Source: Candidatus Methanoperedentaceae archaeon (GTDB lineage: Archaea > Halobacteriota > Methanosarcinia > Methanosarcinales > Methanoperedenaceae). Taken from it: a stretch of DNA of 5,286 bases. The translations under genes were made by a program, and so were the position numbers. The notes under the pieces are model-generated. The model made no database searches and was not told where the DNA came from. It worked only from the letters and a program-made list of their open reading frames with translations. The stretch lies in NCBI GenBank assembly GCA_013331375.1, contig DUGO01000136.1, forward strand, positions 1 through 5,286, in the 5' to 3' direction. Shown piece after piece: positions 1 to 5,286 of the stretch (positions are counted from its first letter, which is position 1; every line of letters starts with the position of its first letter).

Positions 1-15
1 AGGTGCATGTACTTT

Positions 16-29
16 GCATTATTTAATGC
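16..29 (-). terminator. Short hairpin just after the thermosome stop (weak terminator candidate)
   Basis: The sequence GCATT-ATTT-AATGC forms a perfect 5-base-pair stem with a 4-base loop, starting 14 bases after the thermosome stop codon. No U-tract follows it in the direction of transcription, and archaeal termination relies mainly on U-tracts, so the role is uncertain. It may be a 3' end structure or chance. Confidence 0.25.
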
Positions 30-42
30 TGCTGTTATTCTC

Positions 43-1728
43 TCACATCATCATTCCGGGCGGCATTCCCATTCCTGGCATCCCGCCCATTCCCCCCATA
101 CCGCACGGCGCGCCGCCGGGTCCGCACGCACCCCCGGCTCCGCCAGCAGGCTGCTTTGTGGATGCTGCTATGACGTCGTCTATACGGAGTATCATTATCG
201 CGGCTTCGGTTGCGGAGTTTATTGACTGTGTTTTCACTCTCAGCGGCTCTATCACTCCGCGTTTCCACATATCCACGGGTTTGCCCTCGAACACGTCCAG
301 ACCGGTCGTGCTGCTGCCGCTCTCATGCCTGCTCCTGAGCTCAAGCAGCATGTCTATCGGGTCAAGACCCGCATTCTCGGCGAGTGTCTTTGGTATGACC
401 TCCACCGCATCTGCGAATTTCTGCACTGCAAGCTGCTCCCTGCCCCGAAGTGTGGACGCGAACTCACGCAGCTTCAGAGCCACCTCAAGCTCCGGGGCGC
501 CTCCTCCAGCAACAAGCTTCCTGTCCTCGATAGCCACGCCCACTGCACGCAGCGCATCCTCCATGGCTTTGTCCACGGTATCCACCACGTGCTCCGAGCC
601 GCCGCGGAGAAGTACGGTCACTGCCTTGGGATTCCTGCATCCCGTGATGAATGTCATCTTCTCTGCGCCTATCTTTCTTTCCTCAACTTCCCGCGCATAC
701 CCGAGGTCATCAGCAGCAAGGTCCTCGATGTTCGTGACCAGGCTTGCACCTGTCGCTATCGCGGTCTTTTCAATGTCGCTCCGCGTCAGGCGCCGCAGCG
801 CAAGTATGCCTGCCTTTGCGAGATAGTACTGGGCAATATCCTCGATGCCCTTCTCGCACAGGACCACGTTCGCCCCACTGTCCACTATTTTCCCGACTAT
901 GCTCTTGAGCAGCTTCTCTTCCTCGTCAAGGAACTCCTGCATCTGCTCGGGGGATGTAATCTTTATCTCGGCATCGACTTCGGTCTTGCTGAACTCAATG
1001 GGCGTACTGATGAGCGCTATCTTGGCATCCTTTATCTTTTTAGGCATGGCAGGGTGCACGACCTCTTTATCAAGCACCATTCCGGAAATGAGCTCGGAAG
1101 CGTCAAGGCTCGCACCGAACTTCTTGACCGTCTTTATGTTATTGATGTCTGCTACCGTCCTGCCGTCTTCATCCTCTGCAACTGCCTTTATAGCGCGAAC
1201 TGCGATATCAGCAAGCTTGTCCCTGGATAGCTCCAGCCCCTTGCCGGTGATTGCGGTGATTGCGATGTTGCGCAGCGCTTCGTCATCGTTGCCCACGTCT
1301 TTTGCGAGCGTCCCCAGGACTTCGACCGCTTTGTCAGAAGCAAGCCTGTACCCATCGATTATGAGCGAGGGATGGATGTCCTGCTCTATGAGCTCCTGGG
1401 CTTTGTCCAGCAGCTCGCCCGCAATCACAGCGGCTGTTGTCGTCCCGTCTCCCACTTCATCGTCCTGTGTCTTGGACACGTCCACTATCATCTTTGCTGC
1501 CGGATGCTCGATGTCCATTTCACGAAGTATCGTTACCCCATCGTTCGTTATGAGAACACTATCGCCATTCACAAGCATTTTATCCATTCCTTTCGGTCCA
1601 AGGGTCGTACGAACCGCTGCAGCTACTGCCTTTGCTGCCATGATGTTGTTGGATTGCGCGTCCCTGCCCCTGGTGCGTCTGGTACCTTCTCGAAGAACCA
1701 GTATTGGCTGTCCACCTTGCATGACCAT
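43..1728 (-). CDS. ths: Thermosome subunit (group II chaperonin, TCP-1/Cpn60 family)
   Basis: Subunit of the cytosolic archaeal double-ring chaperonin, which folds proteins in an ATP-driven cavity closed by a built-in lid. The 561-residue length is normal for the family. All three TCP-1 signatures are visible: [13 protein letters not shown] at 40-52, [17 protein letters not shown] at 60-76 and QDDEVGDGT at 88-96. The GDGTT loop (93-97) binds nucleotide phosphates, with Asp94 a likely catalytic residue; Asp391 in the DALRAV segment corresponds by family pattern to the second catalytic Asp. GGGAPE (408-413) is the conserved equatorial glycine motif. The order is equatorial, intermediate, apical, intermediate, equatorial, ending in a Gly/Met-rich tail. 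The start at 1728 is chosen because GGAGG lies 8 bases upstream; a second ATG at codon 3 would be 14 bases away. The gene follows the MutS-like gene by 88 bases, with a possible promoter of its own. Whether it is an alpha or beta paralogue cannot be told. The family call is very secure. Confidence 0.98.
   Translation of the reverse strand: MVMQGGQPILVLREGTRRTRGRDAQSNNIMAAKAVAAAVRTTLGPKGMDKMLVNGDSVLITNDGVTILREMDIEHPAAKMIVDVSKTQDDEVGDGTTTAAVIAGELLDKAQELIEQDIHPSLIIDGYRLASDKAVEVLGTLAKDVGNDDEALRNIAITAITGKGLELSRDKLADIAVRAIKAVAEDEDGRTVADINNIKTVKKFGASLDASELISGMVLDKEVVHPAMPKKIKDAKIALISTPIEFSKTEVDAEIKITSPEQMQEFLDEEEKLLKSIVGKIVDSGANVVLCEKGIEDIAQYYLAKAGILALRRLTRSDIEKTAIATGASLVTNIEDLAADDLGYAREVEERKIGAEKMTFITGCRNPKAVTVLLRGGSEHVVDTVDKAMEDALRAVGVAIEDRKLVAGGGAPELEVALKLREFASTLRGREQLAVQKFADAVEVIPKTLAENAGLDPIDMLLELRSRHESGSSTTGLDVFEGKPVDMWKRGVIEPLRVKTQSINSATEAAIMILRIDDVIAASTKQPAGGAGGACGPGGAPCGMGGMGGMPGMGMPPGMMM
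46..147 (-). repeat. Low-complexity Gly/Met C-terminal tail of the thermosome
   Basis: Codons 528-561 encode a tail rich in Gly, Met, Pro and Ala, with GGM, PGM and GMM units ending in three Met. Such GGM tails are typical of chaperonins and project from the equatorial domain into the folding cavity. This one also carries two cysteines (Cys535 and Cys542), which is less usual in a segment otherwise built of small and Met residues. The DNA is correspondingly C/G-rich and repetitive on the plus strand. Confidence 0.85.
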
Positions 1729-1736
1729 GAATATTG

Positions 1737-1741
1737 CCTCC
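1737..1741 (-). promoter_or_regulatory. Shine-Dalgarno site of the thermosome gene
   Basis: On the minus strand GGAGG stands 8 bases before the ATG at 1728. It decides the start: the next in-frame ATG, two codons downstream, would be too far from it. The resulting N-terminus, [16 protein letters not shown], resembles known thermosome N-termini. Confidence 0.8.
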
Positions 1742-1779
1742 GTGTCATCAAAAACAATGGCTTGTGTTGAGTGTTTGTA

Positions 1780-1792
1780 ATTCTATAAGAAC
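1780..1792 (-). promoter_or_regulatory. Possible TATA box of the thermosome gene
   Basis: The minus strand reads AAGGTTCTTATAGAATTAC in the gap between the MutS-like and thermosome genes. The CTTATAGAA core lies about 58 bases before the start codon, implying a leader of roughly 30 bases that carries the GGAGG site. The match to the archaeal TATA consensus is only fair. The core sits in an imperfect palindrome, TTCT-ATA-AGAA. No known heat-shock operator was recognised. Confidence 0.35.
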
Positions 1793-1816
1793 CTTGCGGT
1801 CGCTTCCCATGTCGGG

Positions 1817-3862
1817 CTATGCATAGCGTTTGAGCATTGCAGCATCTCCCTCGAACTTACGCAACAGCCTGCTGTAGAACTCGTCGCCTTCCATCTTCGC
1901 CAGCTTCTCGACTATGAGTTCCGGCGTGCTGCGTGCGATGCAGTTATATTTCGGGCTCCTTTCGATGATGAGGTTCTGGTTCTCATCAAGCCCCTTTGCC
2001 TCTATACCGTCCACCCTCACACTGCAGATGGCATTTTTAATAACTGATTCCGCAAGGTGGCTCACGAACACTGCAATCCCGCCTTCCGCATGTATTTCCT
2101 CAAGCACGCCGGCTATGATTTTCGCTGCAGCCCCCGGCTCGGTGATGGACTCAAGCTCATCCGCAAGCACGACTTTTGTGCCCTTCGACCTGATGGCTGA
2201 GAGGCTTTTCAGGGTTGCCTCGAACGCCCCTGCGTCCATGGTTCCCCTGGATTTGCTGAAAAAGAATATCCCATCGACCAGAGATAGCGCAGCACACGAT
2301 GCCGGTACGGGGAATCCCATATGCGCAAGGATAACGGTCTGGGCTACGAGCTCAAGCACCGAGGTTTTCCCGCCCGAATTGACACCGCTCAGCAGCACTA
2401 CCCTGTGCTTCCCGCCAATCTCGTAATCAACCGGAGCAACTGCCTGCGTCTCTGCAAGGAACAGGTTCCTGCCTCTTTCAATCCGTATCTGCGGCTCGTC
2501 CTTGATAACTGGCATCTGCATATTGTACTCAAGCGCAAAACACCCTGCGCTGTACTCGACATCGAATTCGAGCACGTCCCTAACTATCCTGGATACGGTT
2601 TCCCTGTACCCGCGAAGTTCTCTTGCAAGAGCGCGCTCCCGGGCAATCTGGTTTGATGCCTGTTTCTGCTGCACGTATCTCTTCAGCAGGTCAAGCGCTT
2701 TTTTGTTTATTCGCACAGGATACGCCACCTCTTCGCTGAATAGACCGCTCACATACTGCGCTTCATACGGGTCAAGCCGCAGTTCGGAAACCATGCGGGC
2801 GCATGCCTCCCGTACAGCTTTCGTGTATTTGTCCTCTATCTCCCTCTCAACGATATGCCTGATGCCGCCTCCCATTATCTTCAGCAGGTCGCCGCCGCTA
2901 ACGGTAATTGAAGAGTTGTCCACTGCCTGCCGGAACCTGTCATTCGCAGTCTTCTCAGCCTCAGCAATACCGGCTTCGAGGCGCTCTAAAGAAGCCCCGC
3001 TTCCTGAGCCTGCGCCGACCTCATTTAGAAGAGTTGAAAGCCGCTCAAGCCCCTCGTGAGTTATGCAAGGGCAGAAACCGTCCATACGACGGCGTATCAA
3101 TTTTGCCGCATCCACCGCGGCTGATATTGAATCACGGTTCTTTGCGAAAAACGCTATCTCCCTTTCAGGGACCATGTACCAGTCATCTATCTTGCCCGCG
3201 TCCGCGAACTCGAGCGTGATATCCTCAGGATAGTCGAATCCTGCGAGCTCTGTCCCTATTACGATAGCATGGGAATATCCCCTTGCAATATCCACGAGCT
3301 CGTCCGGCTTTTCAACATGGCGAACGTCGATAAAGGCACCGTACCTCATCTTTATTGACTCGTATTCAGACCCGCATGCCGCAATCACCCTTCCATGCGC
3401 CTTTGCCGCAGGGTACTTCTGCTTCACAGGTCGTACCCGGCTGATAAGCGAATCAAGCTCGCCGGACCTCAATTCACCAGCGACCGCAAGCGCACTCTGC
3501 ATCCTGTCCCTGACTCGTGATATCCCATCTTTTCCAGAGGCAGGACGCGGAAAAAAGGTGTGCAGCTTGCATCGTGCATACTGAGTATGTGCATAGCGCT
3601 TGACCATCCCAAGAACGCGCTCGTATATCCTGTATGCTTCCTGTGTACAGAGGAAGTCCTGCGGCTTCGAGCCCTCGTTAAGGGCTATCGCCTCATGAAC
3701 CACAGATATCGCGAACTTTTCGCTCACGCCCTCAATCTCTGATAAACCCGCTACATCGCCTTCCAGGATGGCGGCAAGCGCAGCCTCCTCGGAGCCGAAG
3801 TGCTCTATGAACCTGTGCGCTGTCCGTTCCCCTATGCGCGGGATCTCCATCAGGCTCTTCAT
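1817..3862 (-). CDS. MutS-family DNA mismatch-repair-like ATPase with N-terminal HhH domain (archaeal type)
   Basis: A 681-residue P-loop ATPase of the MutS superfamily. Residues 1-61 hold two helix-hairpin-helix-like motifs (around IPRIGERTAHRF and LSEIEGVSEKF), expected to bind DNA non-specifically. The middle (about 290-430) is helical and charged, as in MutS lever/clamp regions. The C-terminal ATPase has Walker A GVNSGGKTS (493-501), Walker B VVLADE (564-569) and a SHL switch (601-603). Walker B is followed by LESITEP, echoing the DELGAGTDP of MutS2. There is no recognisable N-terminal MutS mismatch-recognition domain with its Phe-x-Glu motif, and no Smr nuclease domain, so it is neither classical MutS nor bacterial MutS2. 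A role in processing branched or recombining DNA is inference; mismatch repair is not shown. The ATG at 3862 is the first start after an in-frame TAA at 3881-3883; codon 5 is another ATG. A GAGGG lies 13 bases upstream, an unusually long spacing. Frame intact. Confidence 0.93.
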   Translation of the reverse strand: MKSLMEIPRIGERTAHRFIEHFGSEEAALAAILEGDVAGLSEIEGVSEKFAISVVHEAIALNEGSKPQDFLCTQEAYRIYERVLGMVKRYAHTQYARCKLHTFFPRPASGKDGISRVRDRMQSALAVAGELRSGELDSLISRVRPVKQKYPAAKAHGRVIAACGSEYESIKMRYGAFIDVRHVEKPDELVDIARGYSHAIVIGTELAGFDYPEDITLEFADAGKIDDWYMVPEREIAFFAKNRDSISAAVDAAKLIRRRMDGFCPCITHEGLERLSTLLNEVGAGSGSGASLERLEAGIAEAEKTANDRFRQAVDNSSITVSGGDLLKIMGGGIRHIVEREIEDKYTKAVREACARMVSELRLDPYEAQYVSGLFSEEVAYPVRINKKALDLLKRYVQQKQASNQIARERALARELRGYRETVSRIVRDVLEFDVEYSAGCFALEYNMQMPVIKDEPQIRIERGRNLFLAETQAVAPVDYEIGGKHRVVLLSGVNSGGKTSVLELVAQTVILAHMGFPVPASCAALSLVDGIFFFSKSRGTMDAGAFEATLKSLSAIRSKGTKVVLADELESITEPGAAAKIIAGVLEEIHAEGGIAVFVSHLAESVIKNAICSVRVDGIEAKGLDENQNLIIERSPKYNCIARSTPELIVEKLAKMEGDEFYSRLLRKFEGDAAMLKRYA

Positions 3863-3878
3863 AATTATCTGGAGACCC
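3840..3878 (-). promoter_or_regulatory. Hairpin enclosing the start codon of the MutS-like gene
   Basis: In the mRNA, GGGTCTCCA (3878-3870) can pair with TGGAGATCCC (3849-3840), giving nine base pairs with a single bulged U. The 20-base loop (3869-3850) contains the ATG at 3860-3862. The 5' arm includes part of the only SD-like sequence (GAGGG), so folding would hide it. The pairing is seen directly; a role in translation control is inference. Confidence 0.4.
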
Positions 3879-3890
3879 TCTTATGTAATC

Positions 3891-3901
3891 CGGATATACT
3901 T
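3891..3901 (-). promoter_or_regulatory. Possible TATA box of the MutS-like gene
   Basis: AAGTATATCCG on the minus strand has a TATA-like core centred about 34 bases before the start codon. With normal archaeal spacing, transcription would begin close to position 3870, leaving a leader of under 10 bases. The sequence upstream is a poor BRE. The palindrome ATCCGGAT (3888-3895) overlaps the box. The alternative is readthrough from aIF5A. Confidence 0.35.
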
Positions 3902-3944
3902 CAGGTTTTGGAGAGCAGCGCGAAAGTATTCACTCTTCGGACAA

Positions 3945-3967
3945 AGACATCACGATGTCTGGAAAAA
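3945..3967 (-). terminator. U-tract and hairpin downstream of aIF5A
   Basis: Four bases after the TAA of aIF5A the transcript has a run of five U (3967-3963). It is followed by a perfect 7-base-pair inverted repeat, AGACATC-GT-GATGTCT (3960-3945), and then UUUGU. A U-tract is the core of archaeal intrinsic termination, and the hairpin could stabilise the 3' end. Its position directly behind a strongly expressed gene type makes termination plausible, but the run is short. Confidence 0.5.
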
Positions 3968-3971
3968 TCGG

Positions 3972-4355
3972 TTATCGCATGTCGATCTTCATCTTTCCCA
4001 TCGATACGAGGTAGGATATTTCCTTCCCAGCCACGATCCTATCCTTCAGCTCCGGCGGGATCTTGAGCTCCAGCGTGGAGTAATCACCCATATCCATTAT
4101 CTGGGCAACATCGCTGGCAACAGACAGCACCTGACCTGACTTCCGCTCGACTATCGGCACATATATCTTGTCGGTCACAGGACCAACCATTGAACGCTTC
4201 TGATTATCGAAAATCCCTATCGCATCTATCCTTGCCTTCGCTGCGCCGTGCTTTCCAGGCTTTGAGTGCGCTATGCTCTTGATTATGCACGGCTCATCGT
4301 CAATGATTACATAATGTCCTTCTTTCAGGGTTCGAACCTCTGTCTGTTCCTTCAT
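3972..4355 (-). CDS. eif5A: Translation initiation factor 5A (aIF5A), hypusine-containing
   Basis: A 127-residue cytosolic factor that binds the ribosome between the P and E sites and helps peptide-bond formation at difficult sequences such as proline runs. The diagnostic segment SKPGKHGAAKARIDAIGIF (31-49) is present, with Lys35 in PGKHG the expected site for hypusine (deoxyhypusine in some archaea), made by enzymes not in this window. An N-terminal SH3-like barrel (about 1-66) is followed by an OB-fold (about 67-127, containing GQVLSVASDVAQIMDMGDYSTLEL). The ATG at 4355 is chosen over a TTG ten codons upstream, because GGAGG stands 6 bases before the ATG and the TTG extension MCECYPWRTT is unlike the family. 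Length is normal. It has its own TATA box, and a U-tract plus hairpin lies directly downstream, so it is probably a single-gene unit. Identification is very secure. Confidence 0.98.
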   Translation of the reverse strand: MKEQTEVRTLKEGHYVIIDDEPCIIKSIAHSKPGKHGAAKARIDAIGIFDNQKRSMVGPVTDKIYVPIVERKSGQVLSVASDVAQIMDMGDYSTLELKIPPELKDRIVAGKEISYLVSMGKMKIDMR

Positions 4356-4360
4356 CGTAG

Positions 4361-4367
4361 TCCTCCA
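4361..4367 (-). promoter_or_regulatory. Shine-Dalgarno site of aIF5A
   Basis: TGGAGGA on the minus strand, with GGAGG 6 bases before the ATG at 4355. It rules in favour of this ATG and against the TTG at 4385. Confidence 0.85.
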
Positions 4368-4390
4368 GGGATAGCACTCACACAATATCT

Positions 4391-4406
4391 GAATATATAC
4401 CTTTCG
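4391..4406 (-). promoter_or_regulatory. BRE and TATA box of aIF5A
   Basis: The minus strand reads CGAAAGGTATATATTC: a purine-rich BRE-like CGAAAG followed by a strong TATATAT core centred near 4395. That is about 40 bases before the start codon. Standard archaeal spacing puts the transcript start near 4369, just ahead of the Shine-Dalgarno site, giving a short leader of about 15 bases. Confidence 0.65.
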
Positions 4407-4492
4407 AAGAATGGTTGTTTTTTGCTAATGCCGGACCTTATCGTCACGGTTCATGGGCAGTCTCATTGCAGCCAAGTGCGATCCTGCCGCTC

Positions 4493-4870
4493 TCAGCTTC
4501 TGGATAGCAGGGCGACGACCACGACTATCACAAGCGCTAACTGCGGGAATATGTACCATTTTACCATTGATTGTATCCCCGTAACGCGGCTTGATAGCTC
4601 TGCCACGTCTTTCGTTAGGACTGTCACCGACTCCTCAGTTTTCTGGAGTGTGCTCATGCGACCATTAAGCTCGTGCACCTCTTCGGTGAGCTTTTTCATA
4701 TCCTCAGATTCGCGTGAAGTAACAGGCTTGCCGTATTTCACCGGTCTCTGTGCGACCTGCGGTACTGCCGGCGCTACCGGTCTCACGGTCTCTATGGGCT
4801 TGTAGTTCGGGTCTTTTCCTCTTCCAAGCGTGTGGAATATCTGTTCTTCAGTTATATCCAGGATTGACAT
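4493..4870 (-). CDS. Uncharacterised coiled-coil protein with C-terminal membrane anchor
   Basis: I do not recognise this 125-residue protein. Visible parts, in order: a short N-terminal region with a probable amphipathic helix (MSILDITEEQIFHTLGRG, 1-18); a Pro/Val-rich linker (about 30-50, with PVAPAVPQV); a predicted coiled coil (about 56-103) with hydrophobic heptad positions Met58, Leu61, Val65, Leu68, Met72, Leu75, then a break near 79-85, then Leu85, Val89, Leu92, Val96, Ile99; and one hydrophobic segment (106-122, with LVIVVVVALL) ending in SRS. There is no N-terminal signal peptide. This is the layout of a tail-anchored protein with its bulk in the cytoplasm, probably oligomeric through the coil. 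GAGGGG 5 bases before the ATG and a strong TATA box upstream support a real, separately transcribed gene. Neighbours (hemC before, aIF5A after) do not reveal a function. The gene call is good; the role is unknown. Confidence 0.8.
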   Translation of the reverse strand: MSILDITEEQIFHTLGRGKDPNYKPIETVRPVAPAVPQVAQRPVKYGKPVTSRESEDMKKLTEEVHELNGRMSTLQKTEESVTVLTKDVAELSSRVTGIQSMVKWYIFPQLALVIVVVVALLSRS

Positions 4871-4875
4871 TGAGT

Positions 4876-4881
4876 CCCCTC
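4876..4881 (-). promoter_or_regulatory. Shine-Dalgarno site of the tail-anchored protein gene
   Basis: GAGGGG on the minus strand ends 5 bases before the ATG at 4870. It supports this start and the reality of the small gene. Confidence 0.75.
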
Positions 4882-4909
4882 GACATTATTATGAGTATTA
4901 CCATAACAC

Positions 4910-4926
4910 ATATATATCTTTTTTCG
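4910..4926 (-). promoter_or_regulatory. BRE and TATA box of the tail-anchored protein gene
   Basis: The minus strand reads CGAAAAAAGATATATAT, an A-rich BRE-like stretch followed by an 8-base alternating AT core centred near 4914. Normal spacing predicts transcription starting near 4889 and a leader of about 20 bases containing the Shine-Dalgarno site. It is one of the two best promoter matches in the window. Confidence 0.65.
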
Positions 4927-4943
4927 TCAATGACCCTGCGTTT

Positions 4944-4963
4944 CCAGCTGTAAACGAAGCTGG
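4944..4963 (-). terminator. Hairpin downstream of hemC (weak terminator candidate)
   Basis: CCAGCT and AGCTGG form a perfect 6-base-pair stem with an 8-base loop, beginning 9 bases after the hemC stop codon. What follows in the transcript is A-rich, not U-rich, so classical termination is doubtful. A 3' end or processing structure is possible. Confidence 0.3.
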
Positions 4964-4972
4964 CAGGAATGT

Positions 4973-5286
4973 TCAGGTTTTGGGACGGAGCTTTGCAACC
5001 GCTTCACTGACAAGCTCTGCGCCTCCCATTTCCTTTAGCCTGTTACCGAGCCTTGAGGCGTGCTTTTCATAATCATCAAGATGTATGCGCTCGCTCACCG
5101 AGACGTGCCGCTTCCCGTCAACTGACAGGACCTCAGCCTTCACCTTCATCATGCCGTCCTCGAGCTTCGCGAACGCGCCTATGGGGACTATGCACCCGCC
5201 CCCAAGGATGCCGATTATGATGCGCTCTGCCCTTGTCTCCATGCGCGTGTCAAGGTGGTCAAGTACACTGACTGCCTCATAAGCCT
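4973..5286 (-). CDS. hemC: Porphobilinogen deaminase (hydroxymethylbilane synthase), C-terminal part, cut by the window edge
   Basis: The enzyme joins four porphobilinogen molecules into hydroxymethylbilane in the cytosol, the step before uroporphyrinogen III on the way to siroheme, coenzyme F430, cobamides and heme. The visible 104 residues are about the last third; the frame is open to the right edge, so the internal ATG at 5242 is not the start. LDHLDTRMETRAER (residues 8-21 of the fragment) and LGGGCIVPIGAFA (27-39) are family hallmarks. The Cys in LGGGC (codon at 5192-5194) carries the dipyrromethane cofactor. The rest forms the small C-terminal domain, ending KLRPKT. No uroporphyrinogen-III synthase or other tetrapyrrole gene follows it here, and a separate promoter starts the next gene, so hemC looks like the last gene of its unit. 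Identification is secure; the 5' part and promoter lie outside the window. Confidence 0.96.
   Translation of the reverse strand, partial: AYEAVSVLDHLDTRMETRAERIIIGILGGGCIVPIGAFAKLEDGMMKVKAEVLSVDGKRHVSVSERIHLDDYEKHASRLGNRLKEMGGAELVSEAVAKLRPKT

Noticed and set aside
325..1230. A 301-codon plus-strand open frame inside the thermosome gene
   Set aside because: It is an antisense shadow of conserved coding sequence, with an odd Cys/His/Leu-rich composition and no recognisable domain.
14..1780. A plus-strand frame open over almost the whole thermosome gene, broken by a stop at 824-826 (270 and 311 codons)
   Set aside because: It is exactly opposite a highly conserved chaperonin gene. Its translation is Ser/Pro/Thr-rich and resembles no known protein. 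It is explained by the codon bias of the real gene.
1817..3862. Calling the ATPase mutS or mutS2
   Set aside because: The mismatch-recognition domain of MutS and the Smr domain of MutS2 are both missing, and the key motifs differ, so no symbol is given.
4356..4385. TTG start extending aIF5A by ten residues
   Set aside because: The extension overlaps the Shine-Dalgarno site of the ATG at 4355, does not look like family N-termini, and would begin too close to or before the expected transcript start.
4266..4805. A 179-codon plus-strand open frame across the aIF5A promoter and the small membrane-protein gene
   Set aside because: It overlaps two better-supported minus-strand genes and the promoter between them, lacks a convincing ribosome site, and its product looks like low-complexity shadow sequence.
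4973..5242. A separate 89-residue gene starting at the ATG at 5242
   Set aside because: The frame stays open to the window edge, and the extra residues (AYEAVSVLDHLDTR) belong to the conserved HemC sequence, so the ATG is internal.

Overview
The window looks like chromosomal DNA from a euryarchaeon, most plausibly from the methanogen/ANME-type lineages (inference). The evidence is archaeal hallmark genes: a group II chaperonin (thermosome) with a Gly/Met tail, an archaeal/eukaryotic-type initiation factor 5A with the hypusine motif, and a helix-hairpin-helix-fused MutS-like ATPase of the archaeal kind. Upstream of the aIF5A and small membrane-protein genes there are A-rich BRE plus TATA boxes, and three genes have good Shine-Dalgarno sites. 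A more exact taxon cannot be fixed from the sequence alone.

All five genes lie on the minus strand, so transcription runs from the right end of the window to the left. In that order they are: the C-terminal third of hemC (porphobilinogen deaminase), cut by the window edge (5286-4973); a 125-residue unrecognised protein with a coiled coil and a C-terminal membrane anchor (4870-4493); aIF5A (4355-3972); a 681-residue MutS-family ATPase with an N-terminal HhH region (3862-1817); and a complete thermosome subunit (1728-43). Gaps between genes are about 88-137 bases and no gene-free stretch exceeds 300 bases. No RNA gene, mobile element, CRISPR array or long repeat was seen.

The genes do not form an obvious pathway: tetrapyrrole synthesis, translation, DNA transactions and protein folding sit side by side. 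The small membrane protein and aIF5A each have their own convincing promoter, and a U-tract plus hairpin follows aIF5A, so the strip is better read as mostly separate transcription units in the same direction than as one operon. The thermosome and MutS-like genes have weaker promoter candidates.

I found no clear new multi-gene system. The points most worth a second look are the MutS-like ATPase, with its unusual nucleotide-binding motifs and an RNA hairpin that would hold its start codon in the loop, and the uncharacterised tail-anchored coiled-coil protein. Large plus-strand open frames, especially opposite the thermosome gene, are judged to be shadows of the real genes.
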